Assembly (NCBI GenBank): GCA_035547425.1
Contig: DASZUU010000002.1
Coordinates: 62,001 to 126,000, forward strand
Reading direction: 5' to 3'
DNA length: 64,000 nt
Source: Alloacidobacterium sp035547425
GTDB taxonomy: Bacteria; Acidobacteriota; Terriglobia; Terriglobales; Acidobacteriaceae
Shown here: piece after piece, positions 1 through 7,697 of the stretch
Layout of the letters: the number at the start of each line of letters is the position of its first letter
Numbering within the stretch: the first letter of the stretch is position 1
Notes under the pieces: generated by a model
What the model saw: only the letters and a program-made list of their open reading frames with translations
The model's database searches: none
Told to the model about the DNA's origin: nothing
Made by a program: the position numbers and the translations under genes

Positions 1-280
1 TCGCTAGGGGTTGGCGAAGAGTTTCCGGTCTGGTTTGGTTTCCACATCTGCTTGGTGTTTCCTTTCTTCTCCTCTTTGATCACTTCCGGCTGGAACTTTA
101 CGGGAATCCCTCGCCCGCTTCTAGCTGTTCCGCAGAGAAATGTCGATCCTGAGTCCTTTCGAGGGTTTTTAGCTTCTACCTTCGAATCCGCGCAGTCAGG
201 GCTGCTGTCTGCATCTTAAACACGGACGCTTGAAAATTGCACGCGCTTCTCAAATCTTTTCTGTGGAGGTGTGGCTTGAT
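1..280. other. Upstream region with no gene recognised
   Basis: I see no convincing coding region on either strand here and no RNA gene. It leads into the rnr mini-ORF. A TTGAAA-like -35 hexamer lies at 230-235, but the sequence about 17 bases downstream matches a -10 box poorly, so I do not call a promoter. The ribosome binding site GGAGGT at 265-270 belongs to the mini-ORF starting at 281. Confidence 0.5.
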
Positions 281-322
281 ATGGTTCAAAGAGGGATGTT
301 CTGTTCCCGCCCGATGCTATGA
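281..322 (+). CDS. 13-codon mini-ORF translationally coupled to rnr
   Basis: ATG at 281 is preceded by a strong Shine-Dalgarno sequence GGAGGT (265-270) with a 10-base gap. The frame encodes MVQRGMFCSRPML and ends with TGA at 320-322, which overlaps the rnr ATG (319-321) in an ATGA junction. The rnr start has no ribosome binding site of its own that I can see, so ribosomes ending the mini-ORF may feed rnr. This is read directly from sequence; translation is inferred. Confidence 0.45.
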   Translation: MVQRGMFCSRPML

Positions 323-2895
323 CTGACCGTGAATTGATTCGCCACATTGAGCGCTCTGCCGGTCAGCGTGCCGGCTACAAACAACTTGTACGCGAATTCG
401 GGCTGGGCGGAGGGCGCGAGCGGCGCCTGCTGCTGGAACACCTGGCGCGGCTGACGGCACGCGGCGAGCTGGTGAAGCTGGATCGGGACCACTGGGGCAT
501 TCCGCGGATGGCGGCGGCGCGTGACAATCTTGTGGCCGGGCGGCTGGACCTGCACCGCGACGGTTTCGGGTTTGTTCGCCCCACGGACAGGGCAAAAAAC
601 GGCGAAGATGACATTTTTATTCCGCCGAATGAACTGGGCGGGGCAATGCAGGGCGACCAGGTGCTGGTGGAGCTGGCTCCGCCGCGAGCGGATGGGCGCA
701 GGCTGGGGCGGATTGCGCGGGTGCTGACGCGCAGCAATCCGACGGTGGTGGGGATTTTCCACCATGCGCGGAATGAAAAGGCGCAGGGGCACACGGTTAC
801 TCCTTTTGACGCGCGCATGACGCAGCCGATTCTGATTCCTTTTGGGCAGGAGCTGCCTTCGCCGGCCTCAACTGCGGGCAGCCCGCACCGGGTATTGGGC
901 GAAGAGGCGAAGCGGCAGCAGTTTGACGACCTGGAAGGACTGGTGGTGGATGTAGAAATCACCGATTGGCCCACGCCCATACGGGCTGCGCGCGGGCGGG
1001 TGATTGAAATTCTGGGCGAGGAAGATGCTTTCGGCGTGGACGTGGAGATTGTGATCCGAAAGCACCATTTGCCGCATGTATTTCCGGAAAATGTGCTGAA
1101 AGAGGCGCGGGATGTTGCGTTTCTGGATGCGGACGTGGTGGCGGCACGGCGTGATTTTCGCAATCTGCCGATTGTGACCATCGACGGTGAAACGGCACGC
1201 GATTTTGATGACGCAGTGCTGGTGCGCGAGTACGGAGACGGCACGTATGAGCTGCAGGTGCATATTGCGGATGTGGCGCAATATGTAAGGCCGGGGACGG
1301 CGCTCGATCTGGAGGCACGGCTGCGGGGCAACTCAGTGTATTTTCCGGACCGCGCGATTCCGATGCTGCCGCAGGAGCTGTCGACGGATATTTGCAGCCT
1401 GCGGCCGGATGAGGACAGGCTGGTGCTCTCGTGCCTGATGCGCATCGATGCGCATGGCGATGTGCTGGATTATGAGGTGACGGAAGGCGTGATTCGCTCG
1501 GCGCGACGGATGACGTATACGCAGGTACACCGGATTCTGGAGGGCGATGCGACAGTACGGGAGCGATTCTTCGACTTTGTGCCGGAGTTCGAGCGGATGC
1601 ATCGGCTGGCGCTGATTCTGAACAAGAAGCGCGAACGGCGCGGGTCGATTGATTTTGATTTGCCGGAGCCGATTATCGAGTTCGATGAGTTTGGCGCGAT
1701 GAAGAGCGTGACGCGCTCGGAGCGTAACTGGGCGCACCGGCTGATTGAAGAGTTCATGCTGGCGGCGAATGAGTGCGTGGCTTCGTGGATTGAGGGTCTG
1801 GGCGTCGACTCGATATATCGCATTCATGAGAAGCCGGAGCCACGGCGCATTGTGGAGTTTGAGGAGACGGCGGCGGCGTTTGGGTATTCATTGGGAATTG
1901 GGAATTTGCCGGTACGCAAGTTCCAGATGAAATCGGAGCGGCGGGAGCAGCATGGGCGCGGGCGGAATCCGCGACAGCATGAGGTGCCGGAGGATATTCC
2001 GATTACGCCGCGCATGTATCAGAAGCTGACGGCAAAAATTTCGGGCAAGCCGGAGGAGCGGATTCTGTCGTACCTGATGCTGCGGTCGCTGAAGCAGGCT
2101 CGGTATAGCGAGCAGAATGAGGGGCATTTTGCGCTGGCGGCTACGTCGTATACGCACTTTACTTCGCCGATCCGACGCTATCCCGATTTGATTGTGCACC
2201 GCATTGTGAAGTCGCTGCTGGCTGCGGGCGTCAGCGGCGAAGGCAGACTGGTTGCGGGCGAACCGCATGCGAAGCAGACGGCGGCGTGGGGGCAGTTTCG
2301 CGCGCCGCGGGCAAAGGCGAAGGGGGAGTCTCCGATTTCGGAGGCGGAGTTGGCGGCGATTGCGCAGGAATCGAGTGAGAATGAGCGACGGGCCTCGGAG
2401 GCTGAGCGCGAGCTGGTGGAGTGGAAGAAGGCGAAGTTCATGCGCGAGCGCGTGGGCGAAGACTTCAGCGGGATGATTTTGAGCGCTACGAAGTATGGGC
2501 TGTTTGTGGAGCTGGATGATCTGTTTGTCGAAGGGCTGGTGCCGCTGCAGAGCCTGGGGCAGATCGATGGCGACTACTACTCGTATCGGGAAAATACGCG
2601 GCAGATTATCGGAGAGCGCTGGGGACGGAAGTTTACTTTTGGGCAGAAGGTGCGGGTGGTGCTGGATCGCGTGGATGCGGTGGAGCGTCGACTGCAGTTT
2701 TCGATTCTGGTGGAGGATGGTGAGCTTCAGGAGGCTCCTCCGAAGAAGGCAAAAGCTAAGACGAAGGCGAAGAAGGCGGCGGATGTTGCTCCGGCGTGGA
2801 CGAATGGGACGCATCGCAAAGGGAAGAAGCGTAGTATGCAGCAGCAGGGGAAGAAGACGAAGAAGTTTGCCGGGAAGAAGAAGCGGCGTAAATAA
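319..2895 (+). CDS. rnr: Ribonuclease R (RNB-family 3'-5' exoribonuclease)
   Basis: An 858-residue processive 3'-5' exoribonuclease that degrades structured RNA in the cytoplasm. It has an N-terminal winged-helix region, cold-shock-like domains, the RNB catalytic domain and an S1 domain. The RNB metal-binding motif TIDGETARDFDDA lies near residues 287-299 and carries the conserved aspartates. The S1 domain begins at about residue 711 and is followed by a Lys/Arg-rich tail, usual for RNase R. The length fits the family. The start at 319 is chosen because the protein begins directly with the family N-terminus and overlaps the upstream mini-ORF stop. Transcription probably ends near the hairpin repeats at 2900-2974. 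Confidence 0.95.
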   Translation: MTDRELIRHIERSAGQRAGYKQLVREFGLGGGRERRLLLEHLARLTARGELVKLDRDHWGIPRMAAARDNLVAGRLDLHRDGFGFVRPTDRAKNGEDDIFIPPNELGGAMQGDQVLVELAPPRADGRRLGRIARVLTRSNPTVVGIFHHARNEKAQGHTVTPFDARMTQPILIPFGQELPSPASTAGSPHRVLGEEAKRQQFDDLEGLVVDVEITDWPTPIRAARGRVIEILGEEDAFGVDVEIVIRKHHLPHVFPENVLKEARDVAFLDADVVAARRDFRNLPIVTIDGETARDFDDAVLVREYGDGTYELQVHIADVAQYVRPGTALDLEARLRGNSVYFPDRAIPMLPQELSTDICSLRPDEDRLVLSCLMRIDAHGDVLDYEVTEGVIRSARRMTYTQVHRILEGDATVRERFFDFVPEFERMHRLALILNKKRERRGSIDFDLPEPIIEFDEFGAMKSVTRSERNWAHRLIEEFMLAANECVASWIEGLGVDSIYRIHEKPEPRRIVEFEETAAAFGYSLGIGNLPVRKFQMKSERREQHGRGRNPRQHEVPEDIPITPRMYQKLTAKISGKPEERILSYLMLRSLKQARYSEQNEGHFALAATSYTHFTSPIRRYPDLIVHRIVKSLLAAGVSGEGRLVAGEPHAKQTAAWGQFRAPRAKAKGESPISEAELAAIAQESSENERRASEAERELVEWKKAKFMRERVGEDFSGMILSATKYGLFVELDDLFVEGLVPLQSLGQIDGDYYSYRENTRQIIGERWGRKFTFGQKVRVVLDRVDAVERRLQFSILVEDGELQEAPPKKAKAKTKAKKAADVAPAWTNGTHRKGKKRSMQQQGKKTKKFAGKKKRRK

Positions 2896-2899
2896 AACG

Positions 2900-2974
2900 G
2901 GTGCCACACATTTTGAAGAGATGTGGGTTTGCAATGGAAAAATCCCATGTCTCTGTGAGACATGGGGCACCCTA
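2900..2974. repeat. Pair of head-to-head hairpin repeats (family A)
   Basis: Two related hairpins lie just after rnr. The first starts GGGTGCC and has arms CCACA and ATGTGG around 2903-2928. The second (2943-2974) is CCCATGTCTC-tgt-GAGACATGGGG followed by GGCACCC. The GGGTGCC and GGCACCC flanks are inverted with respect to each other, a paired-REP layout. Copies recur at 3521, 6808, 8820 and 62373. They could also serve as terminators for rnr, although no T-run follows. Confidence 0.75.
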
Positions 2975-3023
2975 GTACCCTGACTACTCTCACGGCTTAA
3001 AGTTAGGAACGAAAGGTAATTCC

Positions 3024-3521
3024 ATGCAAGGGACTGGCTCTTTGAAACCGGTGCTGGGCGCGACGGCATGGTCCCGGTTAGTGCTGGCTTTTGTGGCGAT
3101 GCTGGGAACGTGGCTTCTTTACTGTGGTTTGCATGTGGTGTGGATGGTGATCCACGACTCCGTGTACCAGGTTATGGGGCTGGGACTTTGGGCCGGCATG
3201 CTGGCGGGGATCACGTATATCGTTTTTGTAGCGCCGATGACTGCGGTATTCCCCTGACGGTTGCAGTTGCGGTTCTGGTATCTTTTTCTGCTGATTTCGC
3301 TGGGGTGGGTGTCTCTTATATTTCGCTGGATTTTCCGGGAATGGCCGTGGGCGATTCTGAAGATGCAGCCTCGTCCGCCTCTTGTTCTTCACGGTTGGAT
3401 TTTTTGCTTCGCCATATGTGCGTTCAGCATCTACATGCTGCTGTTGTGGCGGGTGGATTCTGGCGAGACAAAAAGCTCGAGCCTCGGTCGATATCGTGTC
3501 CATTCGCTAGATTGCCGATGA
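3024..3521 (+). pseudogene. Small membrane protein gene interrupted by an in-frame TGA
   Basis: ATG at 3024 opens a 77-residue hydrophobic frame with two or three membrane segments that ends at TGA 3255-3257. The same frame continues without interruption to 3521, adding about 87 residues with two more membrane segments (rich in Trp, Phe and Leu). The downstream part could restart at TTG 3261, which has no visible ribosome binding site. The simplest reading is one membrane protein of about 165 residues broken by a single nonsense codon. Two coupled small membrane proteins, or a sequencing error, remain possible. I do not recognise the family. The stop at 3519-3521 touches a family A hairpin. 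Confidence 0.5.
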
Positions 3522-3556
3522 TCCCCATGTCTCTGTGAGACATGGGGCACCCTGAT
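3521..3556. repeat. Hairpin repeat, family A
   Basis: The core CCCCATGTCTC-tgt-GAGACATGGGG is followed by GGCACCC, almost identical to the copy at 2943-2974. It sits between the broken membrane gene and the convergent end of the secreted repeat protein, so it could also stop transcripts from either side. Confidence 0.75.
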
Positions 3557-3581
3557 ATCGCTATTTCCTGTAGAAAAAATG

Positions 3582-5099
3582 CTATGGCAAGGGACCGGTG
3601 TTGAAGGCCTGTTCGACCTGGCGGTTGATGACGCGATAGATGGCGAAGGCACGGGTGGTTTTTCCCTGCAGCTGGAAAATCAGCTCGGCGCGATGGTCGT
3701 CGTCGGTGTCGGCGGCGTCGATGAGGCGCAGGCGGGGAATGACATCGAGCCGCTCGTCGGTGGTGATTTGCTTGAAGATGACTTGCGGGGTTCCGTAGAA
3801 GTCAGGTTGGGCAATGAGGGTGATGTATTTGGCGTTGCCGAGGTCGCCGGTCCGGGCGCTGAAGACGATGGTGGCTCCTCCGCTGTAGGAAAGCTCGAAG
3901 GCGTTGAATTTTTCGTCGGCGAGCAGGGGCAGTGGTGGAGCGGATGGTTTGGCTGCTCTACGGTGTACGGTCGTAGGCTTTGCCGCGGGTTTTGGGGCTG
4001 GCTGAGGCTCTGGTTGCGCGGCCGCGAGGGCTTTCTGCGCCAGCTCTTCCATGGCGGACTTCATTTTTTGCATGTCGTCGGGATCGGTCCAGCTATAGAC
4101 ATAGGAATGCGGCTCGCCGGATTTTATGTCGGAGATGGCGATCATCTGGTTCATGTCGGCGGGCACGCCTTCGAGCCTGGAGGGCTGGACGATGCCTTCG
4201 GGAGATTCCGGCTTGCCGTAGCGCAGCTTTGGGCGGTCAGGATCGACGCTGGCGGTGGAGGTAACCGGCGCTCCGGTGGGGTTGCTGGTGTTATCAGAAC
4301 GCTTGTGCAGGGTTGGGCGGTCGGGATCAACGCTGGGCGGGTTCTGGGCGGAGTCGGAGTCTTTGCGGTGGAGCGTAGGACGGTCGGGATCGACTTCCGG
4401 GGCGGTTTGCGTATTGCCGGAGCTGCCGGAGTTACCGGAATCGGAACCGGAGGTGCTGTCATTGCCGGAGCGGCGGTGCAGGGTTGGCTTGTCGGGATCG
4501 CTGGGCGGCGGATTCGATGGTGTGCTGCTTCCGGAAGAATTGCCGCTCGACGTTGTAGTGGTGCTGTTGTCTTTGCGATGCAATGTTGGCCGGCCTGCAT
4601 CGGATGCTGCGGTGCTCGACCCCGCATCCTTTACCACCTGAGGAGCATATCGCGACGTGGCGCGCTTTACTTTGGCAGCGGCAACCTGCGGTTTGACGGA
4701 GCCGATGGCGATCCATGAGCCGCCGAGATTTTCTGCACCATTCACATTGAAAAGGCCGTGGGAGACACCGGCTTTTTCCAGCTCGTAGACGGTGCCGGTA
4801 AGGACGGTGAGAGGCGCGGGCTGCGCGAGATAGAGGCCGCCGGGCTGATAGTCGGAGCCATCCCATACGGCAATGGGGACAAGGCGTCCGGCCTTGGGCT
4901 TGTCGAGGTCGCCGGTCCACTCGAAAACGCCGGTGGCGCGAAGGGTGGGACCGCTATCAGTGTCCTTCTGCGGCTTCGTTCCCTGATATTGGGCGTGAGC
5001 GGCTGAGGCAAGGAGTGCGGCAAAAATCGTAAGAACGAGGCAGAAGCGTGTCGTACACTCGCTCTTTGGGGAAGAATTTTTATGGAAGGACCCATTCAT
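3582..5099 (-). CDS. Secreted protein with five DPDRPTLHR-type repeats, function unknown
   Basis: A 505-residue protein with an N-terminal signal peptide (hydrophobic LVLTIFAALLASAAHA near residues 22-36). The middle part, about residues 165-300, is low complexity and rich in Ser, Thr, Asn and Gly. It holds five copies of a short module of the form D-P-D-R-P-T-L-H-R/K, the first (DAGRPTLHR) and the last (DPDRPKLRY) being degenerate. The C-terminal part contains an Ala/Pro/Lys-rich linker and a globular region that ends near the stop. There is no other in-frame start codon before the signal peptide, so ATG at 5099 is favoured. That ATG shares CATG with the start of bcp on the other strand. Export to the periplasm or surface is inferred; I do not recognise a family function. 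Confidence 0.75.
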   Translation of the reverse strand: MNGSFHKNSSPKSECTTRFCLVLTIFAALLASAAHAQYQGTKPQKDTDSGPTLRATGVFEWTGDLDKPKAGRLVPIAVWDGSDYQPGGLYLAQPAPLTVLTGTVYELEKAGVSHGLFNVNGAENLGGSWIAIGSVKPQVAAAKVKRATSRYAPQVVKDAGSSTAASDAGRPTLHRKDNSTTTTSSGNSSGSSTPSNPPPSDPDKPTLHRRSGNDSTSGSDSGNSGSSGNTQTAPEVDPDRPTLHRKDSDSAQNPPSVDPDRPTLHKRSDNTSNPTGAPVTSTASVDPDRPKLRYGKPESPEGIVQPSRLEGVPADMNQMIAISDIKSGEPHSYVYSWTDPDDMQKMKSAMEELAQKALAAAQPEPQPAPKPAAKPTTVHRRAAKPSAPPLPLLADEKFNAFELSYSGGATIVFSARTGDLGNAKYITLIAQPDFYGTPQVIFKQITTDERLDVIPRLRLIDAADTDDDHRAELIFQLQGKTTRAFAIYRVINRQVEQAFNTGPLP

Positions 5100-5562
5100 G
5101 GAAGTTCACGATAAAGTGGCAGATTTTACGCTCCAGGATGACCAGGAGAATACCGTTCATCTTTCAGATTACGCCGGAACACCGGTAGTGCTCTTCTTTT
5201 ATCCTCGCGCCGACACGCCGGGCTGCACGATCGAGGCCTGCGGCTTTCGCGATGTCTTTAAAAAAATTCAGAAGGCGGGAGCCGTGGTGCTGGGCATCTC
5301 GCGGGACACGCCGAGGGCGCAGGCAAAATTCAAGGCAAAGTATGATCTTCCGTATCCGCTCCTTGCAGATGTAGACGAAAAAGTGTGCCAACAGTTTGGC
5401 GTGATGAAGGAAAAGAATATGTATGGGAAGAAAGTGAGGGGAATTGAACGGACAACCTTTCTGATTGGACCGGACCAGACCCTGCTGAAGATCTTCCCGA
5501 AAGTGAAGCCGGAGGGACATGCGGAAGAGGTTCTGGCAACGATCAAAGGACTGAAGAAGTAA
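5098..5562 (+). CDS. bcp: Peroxiredoxin, thioredoxin-dependent thiol peroxidase (Bcp/PrxQ)
   Basis: A 154-residue AhpC/TSA-family peroxidase that reduces hydrogen peroxide and organic hydroperoxides using thioredoxin. The active-site motif YPRADTPGCTIEAC gives the peroxidatic Cys43 and resolving Cys48, spaced as in PrxQ/Bcp enzymes, and the conserved ERTTFLI stretch lies near residue 118. Length is normal for the family. ATG at 5098 follows GGAAGGA (about 5083-5089). The gene is divergent from the secreted repeat protein with a 2-base overlap of start codons, and the DNA glycosylase starts 5 bases after its stop, suggesting a small oxidative/alkylation defence operon. Confidence 0.93.
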   Translation: MEVHDKVADFTLQDDQENTVHLSDYAGTPVVLFFYPRADTPGCTIEACGFRDVFKKIQKAGAVVLGISRDTPRAQAKFKAKYDLPYPLLADVDEKVCQQFGVMKEKNMYGKKVRGIERTTFLIGPDQTLLKIFPKVKPEGHAEEVLATIKGLKK

Positions 5563-5567
5563 TTTCC

Positions 5568-6197
5568 ATGTCTCGGATTGTTCCAGCCGACGGCAAGGCT
5601 ATTCCGGTTTTGCCGGTCTCATTTTATGAGCGCAGTCCGGATGTGGTGGCGCGAGCGCTGCTGGGGAAACACATTGTTCGCGAAGACAACGGCGTGCGGC
5701 TGGCGGGCCGCATCGTGGAAGTGGAAGCGTATTTCGGAAAGGATGATCCGGCGGCGCATGCCTACATCGGCAGGACAGAGCGCAATGCGGTTCTGTTTGG
5801 GCCGCCGGGCGTGGCCTATGTGTATTTCATTTACGGGATGCATTACTGCCTGAACATTTCGTGCGAGCCGGATGGGCAGGCGGGATGCGTGCTGATTCGC
5901 GCACTGGAGCCGGTGGAAGGGCTGGAGACGATGGCAAAGCTGCGAGGGCTGCCCTCGGGAGCGAAGCCGAAGCTGCTGACGTCAGGCCCGGGACGGCTTT
6001 GCCAGGCGCTCCATATCACGCGCGCGGCGCATAACGGGCTGGATGTAACGGATGCGGCATCGTGCCTGCGGGTGGAGGACGATGGCTACCGCGTGAAAAA
6101 AGTGGCGGTGACGCCGCGCATCGGAATTCGCCATGCGGCGGAGCTGCCGGCGAGGTACGTGATCGAGGGAAATACATTTGTTTCCGGAAAAATGTAA
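5568..6197 (+). CDS. DNA-3-methyladenine glycosylase (AAG/MPG family)
   Basis: A 209-residue alkyladenine DNA glycosylase that excises 3-methyladenine and related damaged purines to start base-excision repair. Family blocks are visible in order: GRIVEVEAY with the catalytic glutamate (about residues 46-54), DPAAHAY, the hydrophobic YFIYGMHYCLNI core (about 86-97), LTSGPGRLCQAL and TPRIGI near the C-terminus. Length matches bacterial AAG proteins. It begins 5 bases after bcp and is probably cotranscribed with it. Confidence 0.92.
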   Translation: MSRIVPADGKAIPVLPVSFYERSPDVVARALLGKHIVREDNGVRLAGRIVEVEAYFGKDDPAAHAYIGRTERNAVLFGPPGVAYVYFIYGMHYCLNISCEPDGQAGCVLIRALEPVEGLETMAKLRGLPSGAKPKLLTSGPGRLCQALHITRAAHNGLDVTDAASCLRVEDDGYRVKKVAVTPRIGIRHAAELPARYVIEGNTFVSGKM

Positions 6198-6255
6198 ACA
6201 TTTGCAAAGGTTTATTCGTATACTGGGCAGCACTGTATTCAGGAGCCCTTACCGG

Positions 6256-6762
6256 ATGAAACCTGCCAAGCTGCTGGCCTCTTTTACCCTCTTTGCGTGC
6301 GCAAGCCTTCCCTTTTCCACGATGTCATTCGCACAGGATGGCCCACCGCCTCCGGGCGGAGGGATGCAACATCATGGGCCTTTGCCGAAACCGACGAACC
6401 TGAAGGTGCTCCCCAAGGACATCGATCCGCAAAAGCTGATGGACATCATGCACGGCATCTCAGGATCGCTGGGCGTGCATTGCAACTTCTGCCATGAGGT
6501 CGACGAGAAGACGCACAAGGCAAACTTTGCCGCCGATACCAAGGAGGACAAAGAGATTGCGCGAACGATGATTGCCATGACGCAGGAGATCAATACGAAG
6601 TTCATGACGCAGATCAACGATCCGGATGCGAAGCCGGCGGATAAGACGGTGACCTGCGGGACATGCCATCGCGGCAACAAAATGCCTGCCATATTTGTGC
6701 CCAAGCCGGAGGCGCATGAGCATCCGGGCGGCGGCGGTATGCCGATGCAGAAGCCGCAGTAA
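6256..6762 (+). CDS. Diheme c-type cytochrome, reaction-centre cytochrome-like
   Basis: A periplasmic electron-transfer protein of 168 residues. I start it at ATG 6256 because AGGAG at 6241-6245 lies 10 bases upstream and the protein then begins with a proper signal peptide (MKPAKLLASFTLFACA to about residue 25). Two CxxCH haem-binding motifs are present, CNFCH and CGTCH, separated by about 60 residues. The spacing and the LPKDI/LGVHCNFCH context resemble the photosynthetic-reaction-centre cytochrome family (PF02276), which is common in non-phototrophic Acidobacteria. Its redox partner is unknown; no oxidase genes are nearby. The first 30 residues of the mature protein are Pro/Gly/His-rich. 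Confidence 0.85.
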   Translation: MKPAKLLASFTLFACASLPFSTMSFAQDGPPPPGGGMQHHGPLPKPTNLKVLPKDIDPQKLMDIMHGISGSLGVHCNFCHEVDEKTHKANFAADTKEDKEIARTMIAMTQEINTKFMTQINDPDAKPADKTVTCGTCHRGNKMPAIFVPKPEAHEHPGGGGMPMQKPQ

Positions 6763-6848
6763 TCCCCACCCTTAACTACGTTCAGGATGGGGCACCCAGG
6801 TAGTAGATTGTGATCCCACATCTCGTTGAGATGTGGGATCACCCAGGT
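6762..6848. repeat. Two hairpin repeats after the cytochrome gene
   Basis: The first unit (6762-6797) on the minus strand reads GGGTGCCCCATCCTGAAC followed by a short spacer and AAGGGTGGGGAT, forming a hairpin with some G-U pairs. The second (about 6812-6846) is a family A hairpin, ATCCCACATCTC-gtt-GAGATGTGGGAT followed by CACCC. Both lie between the convergent cytochrome and panC genes and may stop transcription. The first unit is closely related to a stretch inside nrdJ at 59251-59286. Confidence 0.7.
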
Positions 6849-6852
6849 TCTC

Positions 6853-7692
6853 CTACAGCAGCAGATTGTCGATGAGGCGGGTGGTGCCTACGAACGCGGC
6901 TACGGCTATGAGCGCGCCATTGTGTGTATCGGAGATGTCTTCGAGCGTGTCGGGATTTACGACAGCAATGTAGTCGATGCGGACTTCCGGCTCTTCGGCG
7001 AAGACACCGCCTGCTACTGCGATTAACTTTTGCGCAGATATTTCCCCGGCGGCAGAGGCTTCTTTTACCTTGTTTAATGCTCGCGAGAGCACCAGCGCCT
7101 GCCTGCGCTCTTTCGGAGACAGGTAGCGATTGCGGGAGCTCATAGCTAATCCGTCGGCTTCGCGCACGATGGGGCAGACGACCAGCTGCAGCGGAAAATT
7201 GAGATCGCGGACCATCCTGCGCAGCACGGCGACCTGGGCGGCGTCTTTCTGGCCGAAATAGGCTCTATGCGGCACCGCAATGTGGAAGAGCTTGCTGACG
7301 ACGGTGGCGACGCCGCGGAAGTGGCCCGGGCGCGAAGCTCCATCGAGGCGTTCGCTGATGCCTTCAACATGGACAAAAGTCGTTGCGCCCGCGGGGTACA
7401 TCTCTTCGACGGTCGGCGCGAAGACGAGATGAACGCCTTCGCGCTCGAGCAGGGCGCAGTCTTCTTCAAACGTTCGCGGGTATTTGCTGAAATCTTCGTT
7501 GGGGCCGAATTGCGTAGGGTTGACGAAGATGGAGACGGCGACGAGGTCGCACTCGGCGTGGGCGGCGCGCACGAGCGAGAGATGGCCTTCGTGCAGGGCT
7601 CCCATCGTGGGCACCAGGCCAAGGATGCGGCCTTCACCGCGCAACTGGGCACAGGCAGACTGTGCCTCACGCATTGTTTTGAAAATGAGCAT
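6853..7692 (-). CDS. panC: Pantothenate synthetase
   Basis: A 279-residue enzyme that joins pantoate and beta-alanine using ATP, the last step of pantothenate (vitamin B5) synthesis in the cytoplasm. The HIGH-type nucleotide-binding motif PTMGALHEGH occupies residues 28-37. FVNPTQFGPNEDFSKYPR, the FGQKD motif and the MSSRN motif follow in family order. It starts 5 bases after panB stops and is cotranscribed with it. Pantoate from panB through the ketopantoate reductase reaction would feed it; no panE is visible here. Confidence 0.96.
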   Translation of the reverse strand: MLIFKTMREAQSACAQLRGEGRILGLVPTMGALHEGHLSLVRAAHAECDLVAVSIFVNPTQFGPNEDFSKYPRTFEEDCALLEREGVHLVFAPTVEEMYPAGATTFVHVEGISERLDGASRPGHFRGVATVVSKLFHIAVPHRAYFGQKDAAQVAVLRRMVRDLNFPLQLVVCPIVREADGLAMSSRNRYLSPKERRQALVLSRALNKVKEASAAGEISAQKLIAVAGGVFAEEPEVRIDYIAVVNPDTLEDISDTHNGALIAVAAFVGTTRLIDNLLL

Positions 7693-7697
7693 GGCGG

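Noticed and set aside
3255..3260. Selenocysteine reading of the TGA in the small membrane gene
   Set aside because: No SECIS-like hairpin was seen just after the codon, and the surrounding protein is not a known selenoprotein type.
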